Source: Trifolium pratense
Taxonomy: Eukaryota; Streptophyta; Magnoliopsida; Fabales; Fabaceae
Direction: 5' to 3'
DNA: 64,000 nucleotides
NCBI RefSeq assembly: GCF_020283565.1
Contig: NC_060061.1
Location: forward strand, 14,235,362-14,299,361
Below the pieces are notes generated by a model that saw only the letters and a list, made by a program, of their open reading frames with translations, was not told the origin of the DNA and did not search any database. Numbering within the stretch: position 1 is the stretch's first letter; every line of letters begins with the position of its first letter. Positions 39,601-50,571 of this stretch are shown here, in pieces. The translations under genes were made by a program, and so were the position numbers.

Positions 39601-39841
39601 ATTTGAAATTAATCTATAAGCTATAATTCACTGATTACAATGGCAGCTAAAGTAGCTAGCTATATTCAATTTAATTTAATTTAAGTAGCTACAATAATAA
39701 AAACATGTAAGTAAAATGAAATGATACTATTGATAACAACAACAATTAGCTTAGATATTTTTGTATTTCCCATTTGGAAAATGTAGCTAGTAATTAATTA
39801 AACTCTATATATTATGATCACTTGCATTGCATTTGCATCTT

Positions 39842-40737
39842 CTAATTTGGCAAGCTTACTTCATCAAGATCTTCCAATGACAAGAAAACTTCATCCAAAC
39901 AAGACAACTCTGTTCCATCTCCATCCTGATCATCATCATCTTCATCGTGTTCATAAACTCGACATATCACCCACCTACTATGTTCCTAAATCAATAACAA
40001 AAATAAACATATCAAAATCAATCACGGAGTCTGGCACAAGTGGTTGGTACATAGAGTGTGTGTCAGTGTTGTAAATTTTAGATATCGAGTAAAAAAAATA
40101 CTAACTGATTTTGATTTTCTTTTGGATGAAGATGATCTAGTAGAGGAAGAAGCGGAATCGGAAAGACGATACTCTTGCATTATCCAATTAGTTTTGTTAC
40201 CATCAGGTGCTTCACCAATATGGAAAACATAATATTTCTTCATACCAACTCTCTTATTACTTGAGCTTGTTAAAACTTGTTCTTCCATTCCCATTGGCAT
40301 CCAATAACCATTATTAGTCATTCTATTTTGTGTCCTTCTACTATAATAGTACCATTGATTTCCCTCTTCCAAAGCTCTTCCTACAAACAAAATTTAAAAT
40401 TGGCATCAAATTTTATATCTTTATAGAGACATGAATAAAGGGTATCATTATAAACTACTCCCTCAGGTCCTATATATATAAAATAAATTACCTTTCAGAT
40501 TCATTGTAGAATTAATGTATCTAGACTATATTATGTATGACCGGGGGGGAGTATTATAAATAACATACCTTGAAGTTGCCATGGATCAAAAGGATAGAGG
40601 TCAAGATCAGGAATAACATCTGGATGACAAGGTAAAAGGGAAGCCTTTCTATGAAGGAAATGGACGACAAGTTCTTCATCAGTTGGATAAAATCGAAAAC
40701 CGGGTGGAAGATTAACATTGTTGTTATGATCTCCCAT
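39842..40737 (-). CDS. NAC104: NAC transcription factor, XND1/NAC104-like
   Basis: Three exons: 40737-40569, 40380-40106, 39985-39842; the product is 195 residues. The NAC domain has subdomain A ([19 protein letters not shown]), B/C ([33 protein letters not shown]), D ([27 protein letters not shown]) and E ([10 protein letters not shown], in exon 3). A Ser-rich stretch and acidic D/E run precede [20 protein letters not shown], which is nearly the C-terminus of Arabidopsis XND1. XND1 represses tracheary-element differentiation and secondary wall formation and affects xylem conductance; the role here is inferred by orthology. Compared with most NACs the protein is short, as is XND1. A TATA box lies about 105 bp upstream. 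Intron 1 holds a short Stowaway-like remnant. Confidence 0.95.
40458..40551. mobile_element. Stowaway-like MITE remnant in NAC intron 1
   Basis: CTCCCTCAGGTCCTA at the left and, in reverse from the right, CTCCCCCCCGGTCATA, each next to TA, surround a 94-bp AT-rich core. It is shorter than the other Stowaway copies and probably deleted internally. Confidence 0.6.
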
Positions 40738-40840
40738 TATAGAGAGGAAGAAGAAAATAGATAGAGTGATTAATAAGAAAGAGTAAATGAAGCTAGCTAG
40801 GTAGAAATATAGAATGATGTGGTGGGTGTCAAGGTTTGGT

Positions 40841-40849
40841 ATTTATAGA
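40841..40849 (-). promoter_or_regulatory. TATA box of the NAC gene
   Basis: TCTATAAAT on the minus strand lies about 105 bp before the ATG at 40737, giving a leader of about 70-80 nt. Confidence 0.6.
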
Positions 40850-41279
40850 AATTGATGAATGAATTATATTGGGAGGGAGGGAGTAGTAGTGAGTGAAGAA
40901 GTGACGTGAAACTGAAGGTGTTGTTTATCACATTATATATAGATTTATTATATACAATATTGGATATATTTTCAATATTAATAATATTAATTTTTTGAAA
41001 TAGTATATATATATAGTTTTTGAATTTTATTGATAAGTGGCAGTTTGAGAAGTGAAGTTAAGGGTAAGACGGCGGATAACGGAACGTGATGGATATATAC
41101 TTTGGGCATAAAACGGGATAACCAAAATCGTGTTCATTAGTGGGAGAAGGGCTTCTGAATGAGACATTCATACATATCATCATTCTTTTATTATAGTGTA
41201 TATATACCTTTAATTAGTACTAGTATTCTTCATTTTCTATTTTGGATTCTTAACAAATTTATTATTTATAGATCGATAC

Positions 41280-41353
41280 TGTTAGGAGTCTCACATCAAA
41301 TATTTCAAAGTGTTCATTGTCGTACTTAAGCCATGAGTTGAACTAGTCTAACA
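41280..41353 (+). repeat. Short TGTTA...TAACA TRIM/LTR-like fragment
   Basis: It starts TGTTAGGAGTCTCACATC and ends AGTCTAACA with a TTAAGCCATGAG block inside, the same words as the copy at 45446. This is a 74-bp internally shortened derivative of that LTR-like repeat. Confidence 0.5.
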
Positions 41354-44107
41354 TATACATCCAAATGGACTTTTATTAGAAAGCAAGGGATTACTCACCT
41401 CTTAGTGGAAATGGTAATAGAAAATTTCGATGTTAATGAGAGTATTTTTACCTTTTTGTGTGGTAATTAATAACAACACCAAATTACAAGTTTTTATGAT
41501 TCATATGAATGAAAAAATTGGTTGACATATCATTTAAGGAGTGAGGTGACATTTTAAACTCGACCATTTAAGTTGGTCCGTCCTGTTCCATTTTATATGA
41601 ATCAAAAGTAGAATAGACTAATCAATCGTTAGTTGGTTCAGTTGTGATTGACGTTGAATTTGATAGAAACCACTTGATATCAGAACTGACCCTAAATCAG
41701 ATTAAACTGAAAGTATAAAAACAAAATAGGCAGACCAACCTGCTTTGTCATTCTAATTACTGTGTTTATATTTGAATATTGCTATTTGTATTGACATAAG
41801 GTAACATATAGTATACCGTAAAAACTATGCAATACATAAACAAAAAACAATATTATTTATATTTTTTGTGTAAAAAAAATACTATTATTTATATTTTTCT
41901 TTTAGGTCATCATCACACTTCATGCTGATATCATCAAGGTACAATATCCACGTGGCAAGAGAATGTGTGTATTTTTTGTCTTGGGCCAATTGAATTTTGG
42001 TGGTGACCGGCCTCTTGGAATGTACCTACATATGCTTCATCATAATTATAAGCAATTATCATAAGTTTTTAAGATTTAAATACAACTACTTTTTGTTTTC
42101 ACTCTACCCATATGCTTTTGCCTTGCTTTGTAATCAACAGATTACTAAGAAGGAGTATCACAGTGGGAACTGCACATACATTCCACATGGAACAAAGCAA
42201 TCAAGTGATTACTATCCCGAATGCTTAGATGAGATGACACGAGTTTCTTCTACCTTAATCAAGGTCATGAATTCGATCTCTGACTTGAAGATACAACCGT
42301 GTTAAAATTCTTAGAGAGAGTTTGTTGTCCATTTAAATCCTATAAAACTCGAGAGATTAATCTCGACAGTTACGCGGAAGCAATCAAATGAATCAACTAT
42401 TATTTTTTTTGAATGACCCATGAGTTTAACTGATTTTGTTGGGCCATATAAAGCCCCCACATTATTTATATAATTAATCAATTATTAAATCTTGCATAAG
42501 AAAAAAAGTACTTAAAATTGGAGTATCACTCTAGGAATGAATGAATGAATTACTTTGCTTATAACTTTTCCAACCATGAATTACATTTTGCAGTTCTACT
42601 ATTTTTAATTTATTTTATTTTGGATTTACGAGGTTAGTAATTATAATTCTTCCATTGAAGTAGACAACATTATTCTGTTTCTGATGACTACTAATTAGAG
42701 TTTCTTTGTATTACTCCATTTGAGTCCAATTATAACCATATTGAGAGTGAGAGTGAATTATAAATGTATATAAAAGTTACTATTTGCGGTACAAGGTTTT
42801 ATTTACGGTGTCTTTTTTGTTTGTCATTGTCTACGTTTCTTTCTTTGAGTTGGTACCAACTACCTAGAGACTCCAATCCAACCAAACAAAGAGTGATCAA
42901 TAATAGAAACAAACAATATTAAGCAATAGTTTCAAAAGACATGTCGTATTAATTAATTTGACCCAAGGCTTGGTACTTTGTTAAAAAGTTACTCTACTTA
43001 CACATTTTGAAAACACTTTGATACTCAAGTTAGTATGAGAATGCGTGAAATGAAAAGTTTGAGGATTAAAATTGTATACAAGTGTTCGTAGTAATAGTCA
43101 TCTCTTACGGAGAGTATCGAGGTTGTTGGAGAATTGAAGTGCGGCCATTATGTGGAGACACCCATCAATGTCATGTTTAAATGCCATTGGGGCGTTACGA
43201 TATTATGGGATTCAAGGTTAGCCGATGAGGCCAAGGAAGCAAAGATCCATTTGGGTTGGACCTCTGTGTTTCTGAGACTAGCTCGACATGGCGAGTATGA
43301 ATCGTAGGTCGGTCAGAACAATTGTATTTGAGTCTAAATCAATCTTAGAGTCTTCTAATTATAAGTTGAGTGTTGTGGATTAATCACTACTTATAAACAC
43401 ATATGTTCAACCAATTAATCTCTAATGTGAGACTTCTACACACCTCACACATATACACACTATTGTCCTTTATCTTTTGGATCAAGATTTACTGCAGTTG
43501 TAAATCACAAAGTTACACGTTGTTTTAGATCTCATCCGTCCATTTCAGATCGGTCGGTTCATATTGAATCTATACAAAATCAGTCCAAATCAATCTGAAC
43601 CATTCAGATTAGATCGGACGGTCCTTATTTAACACAGCGTGAAACTGTGTGAAAAGTTTACTGCAGGAAATCCTGTTCCTTATCTTTTGTACCTTAAAAT
43701 CCATTCCCCATTCCTGGGCTCTAGTGGACCAATAGTAAAGAAACATACTTCAACTTCTAAGGAAAATTTGGTTCCCCAAGTCTGGAGGGCAACATTCCTA
43801 ACTTTATGTAAGTACTTCATCCATCCATCCCCCATTTTCTTTGGTACTATGTACTCTAGTTATCAGATTAGTTGCCTTGGCAATATATCACAGAAGTGCT
43901 ACTCGTGCGCACTACTAATTGTCTTTTTCAATCTCATCTATCCATAGAAAGTAGATGAAATATTTTATACTTGTTAAAAAATTTGAAGTTAGAAATATGA
44001 TTCTATGATCCCTATTATACGAAAAGATTCGTTCAATAAAATCATTAAATAATTACTGTTATAGATTAGATGTATCAGTATCCGTTATTTTTTTTTTATA
44101 GTTGAAA

Positions 44108-44218
44108 TGACAAGCTATAGAAACTCACACACACAAAATAGAAGGATTCTGGTTCAAACATCAGTCATGATATCCGACCTAACAATTTTGGTATTTCTAT
44201 CGGTTGAAATAGGATTTG
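44108..44218 (-). mobile_element. SINE-like copy (family also at 48060 and 50070)
   Basis: On the minus strand: ATTTCAACCGATAGAAAT, CCAAAATTGTTAGGTCGGAT, then TTTGAACCAGAATCC. The ordered words A-box-like (CAAC.GATAGAAA), AATTGTT(A/G)G and B-box-like (TTTGAACC) recur in two other copies in the window. No clear target duplication. Confidence 0.45.
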
Positions 44219-45445
44219 TGGACTCAGTGTCAGTTATTCAATAAATTTTTTTTAAAAAAGGATCTTTTCTTTCTTAGTACAAAAGAGAGCAAAGCCCAAG
44301 AAAAAAAAAACTACGAAACTAAATGAATGCTCCTAGACATGCAAGCTCCAAATATGTCATAAAATAGGAGACTTTGAAGCTCTGAAAGAGAAGTCTCTAT
44401 AACATGGACATCAAAAGAATTCATGGTTAGACTAAAACAATCAACCAATAAACACATCTATTTCCTTTGCGCCAAGAATGTTGTATTTGAACTTACCAAT
44501 TCAAATTCATGAAGTCACGAATGCGCTCACTCAAAATGGGTGCGTTTCCGTTGATGTTGCAAGTCCCTGTTAGCATGTCAACCAACATTTGGAATCACTT
44601 TCCAGTTTCACTATTAAGTGAGAAATCCTTTGTTTCCAAGCCAATATACATTCCCACTTCTCAGTGTGGAGGGTGTCACAACTTCCAATCTTCTGAGCAA
44701 AGTCTTTTAAATATCTGCTATTTGTATCTTGTAATAAGCCACTACATCCAACAAGGTTTGTTGATTCCTTATGAGCACCATCATAATTGAGTTTGATTCA
44801 CTCTTTTAAAAAAATTAATAAATCTTTAATATGTCAATTGTCAAATATATCAATTATATTATATAATGGTCTAAAAAGTGAACAATTTGAGTTTTTGATA
44901 GAAATACACTTTTTCATAGGAAATATCTCAATTAATTTAAGGTTAAAATATTGATAATGCTAATGTAATCAATATGGAGATGTACACATCAAAACAATCA
45001 AGAGTTACAGTCAGATTCATTGATAATGTGAAACTTTGGTATATTTCCACTTCATTGCCATATCCTCAAGTAATTAGTCACTTTAAGATGATTAAGACAT
45101 TCATAAAAATCTCCATTATACTAAATATATATTCATTCTTTTCCTTTTTACCTTTATATAACATAATATATATGTTAAAGTTCATTTAGGTTAAGAGTGG
45201 AGGTGTACTAAAAGAGCATAATTATAAACATGCTCCTAATTGAATGAGCATGGAAGTTTACCCGACTTAGATGATGATGTTACGGTAATTTAGTGGTGGG
45301 TCTGAGTTAGCCATTTTTTATGTTGGGTATCACAATTTATTATTCAGACTCTGTTTGAATTGATTTATTATTAGTTTATATGGATTTATTTATCGATATA
45401 AGTCATTGTATTGGTGCTTGGGTAAATTAGTCAAAAGTGTTTATA

Positions 45446-45566
45446 TGTTAAGAGTCTCACATCGAGTATATCAAAATGCTTGATGTGGTATTTAAGCCAT
45501 GAGATTCTCCTACCTATTGAACTAGTCTTTTGAGTTGGGCTCTCCTCAAGTGCTTAAATCCTAACA
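45446..45566 (+). repeat. TRIM/solo-LTR-like element, 121 bp
   Basis: The segment begins TGTTAAGAGTCTCACATCGA and ends AAATCCTAACA, so it has TGTTA/TAACA inverted tips like a plant LTR. It is followed by ATTGGTGCTCTCATTGA, which could be a primer-binding region. The words TTAAGCCATGAG and CTCCTCAAGTGCTTAAATCC recur at 46532-46605 and (in part) at 41330. Confidence 0.55.
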
Positions 45567-45735
45567 ATTGGTGCTCTCATTGAATGTTGGGCCACGGAAA
45601 GGCCTACCTATATAGGCTAGATTAAGGCGTTCCACCCACGGACGGATCTACTTGAAGGCCAAGTGTGGTCAAGGCCACACCAAAATTTTGAAATTTTTTT
45701 ATACAAACATTCATACATTAGGTCTATATGTGTAT

Positions 45736-45880
45736 AGAGTTAAATATATTTTATCTTCGTGAGCTTAACATAAATTATTCAGAAGCTGAGGTTTGAACCC
45801 TGAATAATCCACTTATTCACGTTTAAGGTGAAATTTCTAACAACTATGCTACTAGACAACAAAAAAAAAGAGTTAAATAT
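45736..45880 (-). mobile_element. SINE-like insertion with 12-bp direct repeats
   Basis: AGAGTTAAATAT occurs at 45736-45747 and 45869-45880. Between them the minus strand has an A-box-like GTCTAGTAGCATAGTTGTTA, AAATTTCACCTTAAACGTGA and a B-box-like GGGTTCAAACCTC. It is a relative of the copies at 32547 and 59221. Confidence 0.6.
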
Positions 45881-46187
45881 GTTTTTTTTTTTATGACGAA
45901 AGTTAAATATGTTTTTGTTCTCTATAAAATAGTGATATTTTAAATTTAGTCTTTACTTAATTTTTATTAAATTTTTAATCCTTAAAAAATTATCATGCAC
46001 TCAATTTTGATCTCTACTGTTAAGAAAACTTGTATTTTTGAATGATTATTTCGTAGGTATTTTTTAAAAAAGGTTCATTTAGAAAGAAAAAAAACACAAA
46101 ATATTTGATTTATGGGTCATAATTTTAATTACTTTTATCTTGAATTGTAGTCATTTTAAAAAGTCATATTTAAATGCATATCATGTC

Positions 46188-46386
46188 AAAAAATGATAAA
46201 TAAACTACCATAGCTGGTGGTCTAGTCCTATGCTTTGTCTGGGCTTTGTATGATTTGTTTATGTTTCTGGTTTCTCTGACTCTTTGTAAACTTTTGTAGT
46301 CTACCTCGGTACGTCTTGTGCTGGGGAGGCTGATTATGTTAATATATTTCATTTTGGCTTGTTCAAAAAAAAAAATGATAAATAAA
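46188..46386 (+). mobile_element. 5'-truncated LINE tail with target duplication
   Basis: A 165-bp insert (46205-46369) ends ATTTCATTTTGGCTTGTTC plus a run of A. The sequence AAAAAATGATAAATAAA occurs at 46188-46204 and, after the A-run, again at about 46370-46386. The same terminal words (CCATTTTGGCCTCTTCAAAA) end the insertion at 58690. Confidence 0.8.
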
Positions 46387-46531
46387 AGAGAAGTACAATT
46401 ATTTAGTGTTGAGATGGATAATATTATGTGCGAAATTCTAAAATGACAAAAAATTTAAGACAGATAAAGTATATCTTTCATACTTGAATTTAACATTGTC
46501 ATTTAAAACTTTTAAAGCTAATAAATTTTAA

Positions 46532-46605
46532 GCCATGAGAGGTTCTCCCACCTATTGGACTAGTTTTTTGGGTTGGATTCTCCTCAATTGCTTAAATCCA
46601 AACAT
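46532..46605 (+). repeat. Partial copy of the 45446 LTR-like repeat
   Basis: TAAGCCATGAGAGGTTCTCC, CACCTATTGGACTAGT and CTCCTCAATTGCTTAAATCC parallel the 3' two-thirds of the element at 45446-45566. Confidence 0.55.
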
Positions 46606-47360
46606 TATCTCAATTTTATATAAGCTATTTTCATATTTTAATAAGTTCTCACAATATATTTATTGTTGGACTTAAGAAGGAGCTTATGAAAAAGTATCCC
46701 ACTTTGAATATCTATGTTCCATTCTATACGATATTATCATATTTTATAAAATTTATTTTTTGAGTCAACCTTAAACTTATCTTCTTGTTTTTATACGGTT
46801 ATATTTTTCTTCTTCGCACTTATTTTTTTGACTCAATTTTAAATTTATAATTGCTTATATAATAACACATCAAAATATTTCAATTTATATACTATCCAGA
46901 ACCTTAAATCGTATATCCTTTTCTTGTTTTTGAACGACACCAAAAAAGGGTATTGATAAAAATTTAATTAATTATTGATGACATACCAATAATTTAGAAG
47001 GAAGAAAATTGTAGGAAGGAAATTATTTATTAATCATAATAAAAATTACTTTTAAAAAAAACCAATTGTAAAAAAATAATTTTCTAGAAAAACTAGTCAA
47101 ACAACATTTATCTTTTGAAGCGATTTTTTGTTTTCAAATTCTCTTATTTATAACAAACAGATAATTTTTTTTAAAACAAATAAGAGAATTTGAAAAACTA
47201 CTCAAACAAACTTTTAATAAAACAAATCAATAGACAAGACGAAATTAATACAGTTTTAACTTTTAACAAATCTTAGGAAAAAATATCGTGCACGTCTCAT
47301 CACCACCTGAAGTGTTAGTGGCATTAGATTGAAAGTGAAATGGAAGTATCGTATTATTCT

Positions 47361-47367
<7 letters not shown>

Positions 47368-47397
<30 letters not shown>
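47368..47397. repeat. (TA)n microsatellite
   Basis: A run of about 15 TA units. Short open frames translating as repeated Tyr-Ile here are repeat artefacts. Confidence 0.9.
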
Positions 47398-47400
<3 letters not shown>

Positions 47401-48059
47401 GTTAATTCTATGATTTGTGTATGGAAAATGCTTATAATCACGAAATATGAATTCACGAAAACCAAGAATAGCATTGCCATCACCATGTTTTTTGTAAAAC
47501 AACATTATTATAGTATTTATTTTTATTTTTAAAAGAAAAAAATCTGTAACTCTAACACATGTTCGTGGAATTCGCTAAGTTGCCTTTCGTGATGTATAGC
47601 ATCACTGTTTGTGTATTCGTATCTCGTATGATATATGTCAACAGCTGAAACTTGGGCAAATTGACAAACTTTCTATTTTGAGGGATGATTGCTACAAAAT
47701 TAATGTATGACTTTACCCATCTCTCTCATAAGTATGATTAGTTTGTAAAAAAAAAAAAAAAGTATGATTAAAGTCAATATTTTAATAATGTGTTAATATA
47801 TAGTTTTTTTTTTTCATAAGCAAATGTTGAACTGTAAGATATAAAGTGCACTCAACCATTACGACTCGACGAACTTAGATGGCATGAAAGCAATCCTATG
47901 AACTATATAATCAAGAAATAATAACAATTTGGCTCACAAGAACAAATAAATTAGCAATGTCTCCCTTAAATATAATGTTATTCCTCAAACGTCAAATAAT
48001 TCAAGTGGTATGTAGTCAATCAAATTAATCGACAAACTTTCTTTTTTTATAGATAAACG

Positions 48060-48175
48060 AAATAACAAACAATTAAAAATTCACATATATAAAGTGAAGT
48101 GACTGAGGTTTAAACCCTGATCACGGCGTCCAATCCAACAATTTTGGCAATTTCTATCTGTTGAGCTAAAATTTA
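48060..48175 (-). mobile_element. SINE-like copy
   Basis: On the minus strand: TTTAGCTCAACAGATAGAAA (A-box-like), CCAAAATTGTTGGATTGGAC, then AGGGTTTAAACCTCAG (degenerate B-box). It belongs to the same family as 44108 and 50070. Confidence 0.5.
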
Positions 48176-48895
48176 TGCACGTCTTCTTTCTTTTTTACTT
48201 TTCAATATTGAACCAAATGAGTTAAAATAATTCCACACCTCCTCAAACAGAATAAAATTAACACACAACAAATTTATAGTGATTTACAATATAAAAAAAA
48301 CTTTATGATAACTATTGAAAGGTAAACACTCTTCTATCAATAATAAATTGGTTCAAAAGATAAGAATTTAAAATAAATGGTCCATGGTAATTTATCCAAA
48401 TAAGAAAAAGGAAAACACTCAATATATGGTATAATTTTGTGAAGTAAGTTGAGTTGACAATAAGCTTCAAATTAAAACAATAATGGATACACTTAAGACA
48501 AAGTTAACCCACTTAACATGAGTCTTTTGTGACAATCTCTTCGTCGTCATCTATATAAGGTTGCTTTCATTCTTTATAATACTTATGCACCTTTGAAAGT
48601 TGAAACACAGTTCAAATGATAGGAAATAGAAGCCTATTATCCACATATTTTGAAGGGAGAAAATGAAGAAAATAAGTTGAATTGACTTGAGAAAGACTTA
48701 AAAAAGCATGATATTTTCCATGTGTACAAGTTCTAATAATCCAAGTGACCATAGGCATTGATATATTTTTATTTAAGAGATAATAATGTAATTATTTTAT
48801 GACTTTGCACTAATATATTTTTTGTATAAATATTTATAATATATGATATATATATATTTTTTTTACTTATTATTATATATAATATTGTTCTCACC

Positions 48896-49050
48896 CTATG
48901 AAGCACCGACACCTCTATGAATAGGCTTGTCGCGGTGTCAGACACGTGTCGGTATCCGATACTCGTATGACACTCGTCCGACACGTGTCGGAAAACTCAA
49001 ATAGGTGTCCAAATAAATTATTTTTTTCTTTATTCCGACACTCAATAAAG
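48896..49050. repeat. CTATGAAGCACCGACAC repeat, second copy
   Basis: It starts with the same 17-bp terminus as the element at 643-806 and continues with ACACGTGTCGG words. The right end is not clearly marked, so this copy looks broken. Confidence 0.5.
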
Positions 49051-49684
49051 GAAAAGTCTCTTTAATTTGAACTCAATAATCATGGGTTAGAGACTCAATT
49101 GTATTGGATTATAAAAGATAATTACAATCGTTATTCTTCTGTAATCATGCAAATATCAGCTTGATCATGCAATTGGGACCAATAATTTGTCTCTAGTAAG
49201 TTCGTTTGATCATATAGCTTACTTGTTATATTTTTGTTAGACCCAATATTTTTTTTGGTATTATGCCACTTGTTATATTAATTTCTAAAACATATTTACA
49301 ATTATCTATGTAGTGATATATGCTTGGAAGCATGTGTAATTTTTTTACAAAGTCCATTATTTGTTTCCCCCAAACTAAACTCATATTTAAAAGGTTATAT
49401 TGATATTAATAAAAGGGTTATGATGCATATTACTTTTTCGCTATCAATTTTCATTGTTCTTTTTTTTTTGTTTTCCTCTCATAGTTTTGCTCAATGCTAA
49501 TCCACAATAGAGAAATGAATCAACTCATGTGTAATTTCTACATGAGAGTAAAATATGATTTTTCGAGATTCAAATCTATCGCATCTAAATTTTTAATGTC
49601 TTTCTCTCTCCTTTTAAATGATGAGATATCACATTTTACTCGTGAAAATCATATGAGAGGGCCCATTTTCCCGCGATAGATATA

Positions 49685-49944
49685 CTACCTTCGTCCCTAA
49701 TTATAAGTCTCTGTTTAACCACTGCACGTACGTCAATGCACAATTTTGATCACTAATATCTTTAATTGTCTATTACTAAAAATTATAAAAATTTAATATT
49801 TTGAAAATACTCGTCAAAACAAATTGAACAAGATTTTATATGCTAATATTTACATTTATATATTATTAAAAAATACGTTCAAAACAAAGTAAATGAATAG
49901 TATATTTTTGTCGAACAGAGTCTTATAATTAGGGACGGAGGTAG
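49685..49944. mobile_element. Stowaway-type MITE
   Basis: Inverted ends CTACCTTCGTCCCTAATTAT and (reverse of right) CTACCTCCGTCCCTAATTAT are flanked by TA at both sides. Length 260 bp, non-coding. Confidence 0.9.
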
Positions 49945-50069
49945 TATCATGCAAGTGTTCACGTAGATATTTTGAAAACTTAGCTCAAGCGGTGGGATTC
50001 CAACTTAGACTGGTTCCGAAGATCTATAATAAAAGCGAAAATAACCCGGGTCATTTTTTTGGGTTCTTA

Positions 50070-50200
50070 GATAGAGTTACAAACACCACCTTAAAACTCA
50101 CACAAAGAAGAGATCGCGTATAATCACATAAGATGTTCTACCTAACAATCTCGATATTGTCAGTTGAACTAAGTTTTACAGACTGCTAGCCTCAAGTCAA
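50070..50200 (-). mobile_element. SINE-like copy
   Basis: On the minus strand: AAACTTAGTTCAACTGACAA (A-box-like), ATCGAGATTGTTAGGTAGAA, then a degenerate B-box. It is the most diverged of the three related copies (with 44108 and 48060). Confidence 0.4.
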
Positions 50201-50571
50201 CCATTGCTAGATAGTCTATTAATGCCTTCTTAAACAGGGAGAATATTAAGTGAAGATTCAGCAGTCATTCTAACTAGTGATCTCTACTAATCTGGCAATG
50301 TGCTATTATGTCTCAGGAACATGAACATGAACAAGAACAAGAACAAGAACAGAAACATGTTATAATTTCGAACAGGAATATACTCAAAGCTTACTTACAT
50401 ACAGGGAAAAAGGGAGATTTAAAGGTAACTTCAGCAATAATGTACATCTAATAATCTTTCTATGATAAACCATAGGGAAAGCACTAAATTAGGAAAGAAA
50501 GGAAAATCATACATCTCATAAATCTTAAGTTACATGTTTACACTCAGACGATCCAGCAGTGACTCACATAT

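Larger units (their letters stand above)
32302..39841. other. 7.5-kb repeat-rich intergenic region
   Basis: No gene with recognisable domains. It contains three SINE-like insertions with target duplications (32547-32683, 33379-33551, 36391-36643), a Stowaway MITE (35610-35904), a local duplication (34340-35370 and 35982-36390) and a GC-richer insert (34424-34899) that resembles a first exon. The segment 38040-38160 has short frames only. Confidence 0.6.
40850..50571. other. 9.7-kb repeat-rich intergenic region
   Basis: No gene with a recognisable domain was found. The region holds TRIM/LTR-like fragments (41280-41353, 45446-45566, 46532-46605 and around 43330-43440), SINE-like copies (44108-44218, 45736-45880, 48060-48175, 50070-50200), a LINE tail (46188-46386), an (AT)n run (47370-47396) and a Stowaway MITE (49685-49944). 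A frame at 43639-43947 has no visible domain and follows an AG; it was not called. Confidence 0.6.

Noticed and set aside
43639..43947. 102-residue plus-strand frame
   Set aside because: No domain, no homology I recognise, no supporting splice structure; it lies in a repeat-rich region.
47256..47532. Overlapping short frames on both strands rich in Tyr-Ile
   Set aside because: They are translations of an (AT)n microsatellite.
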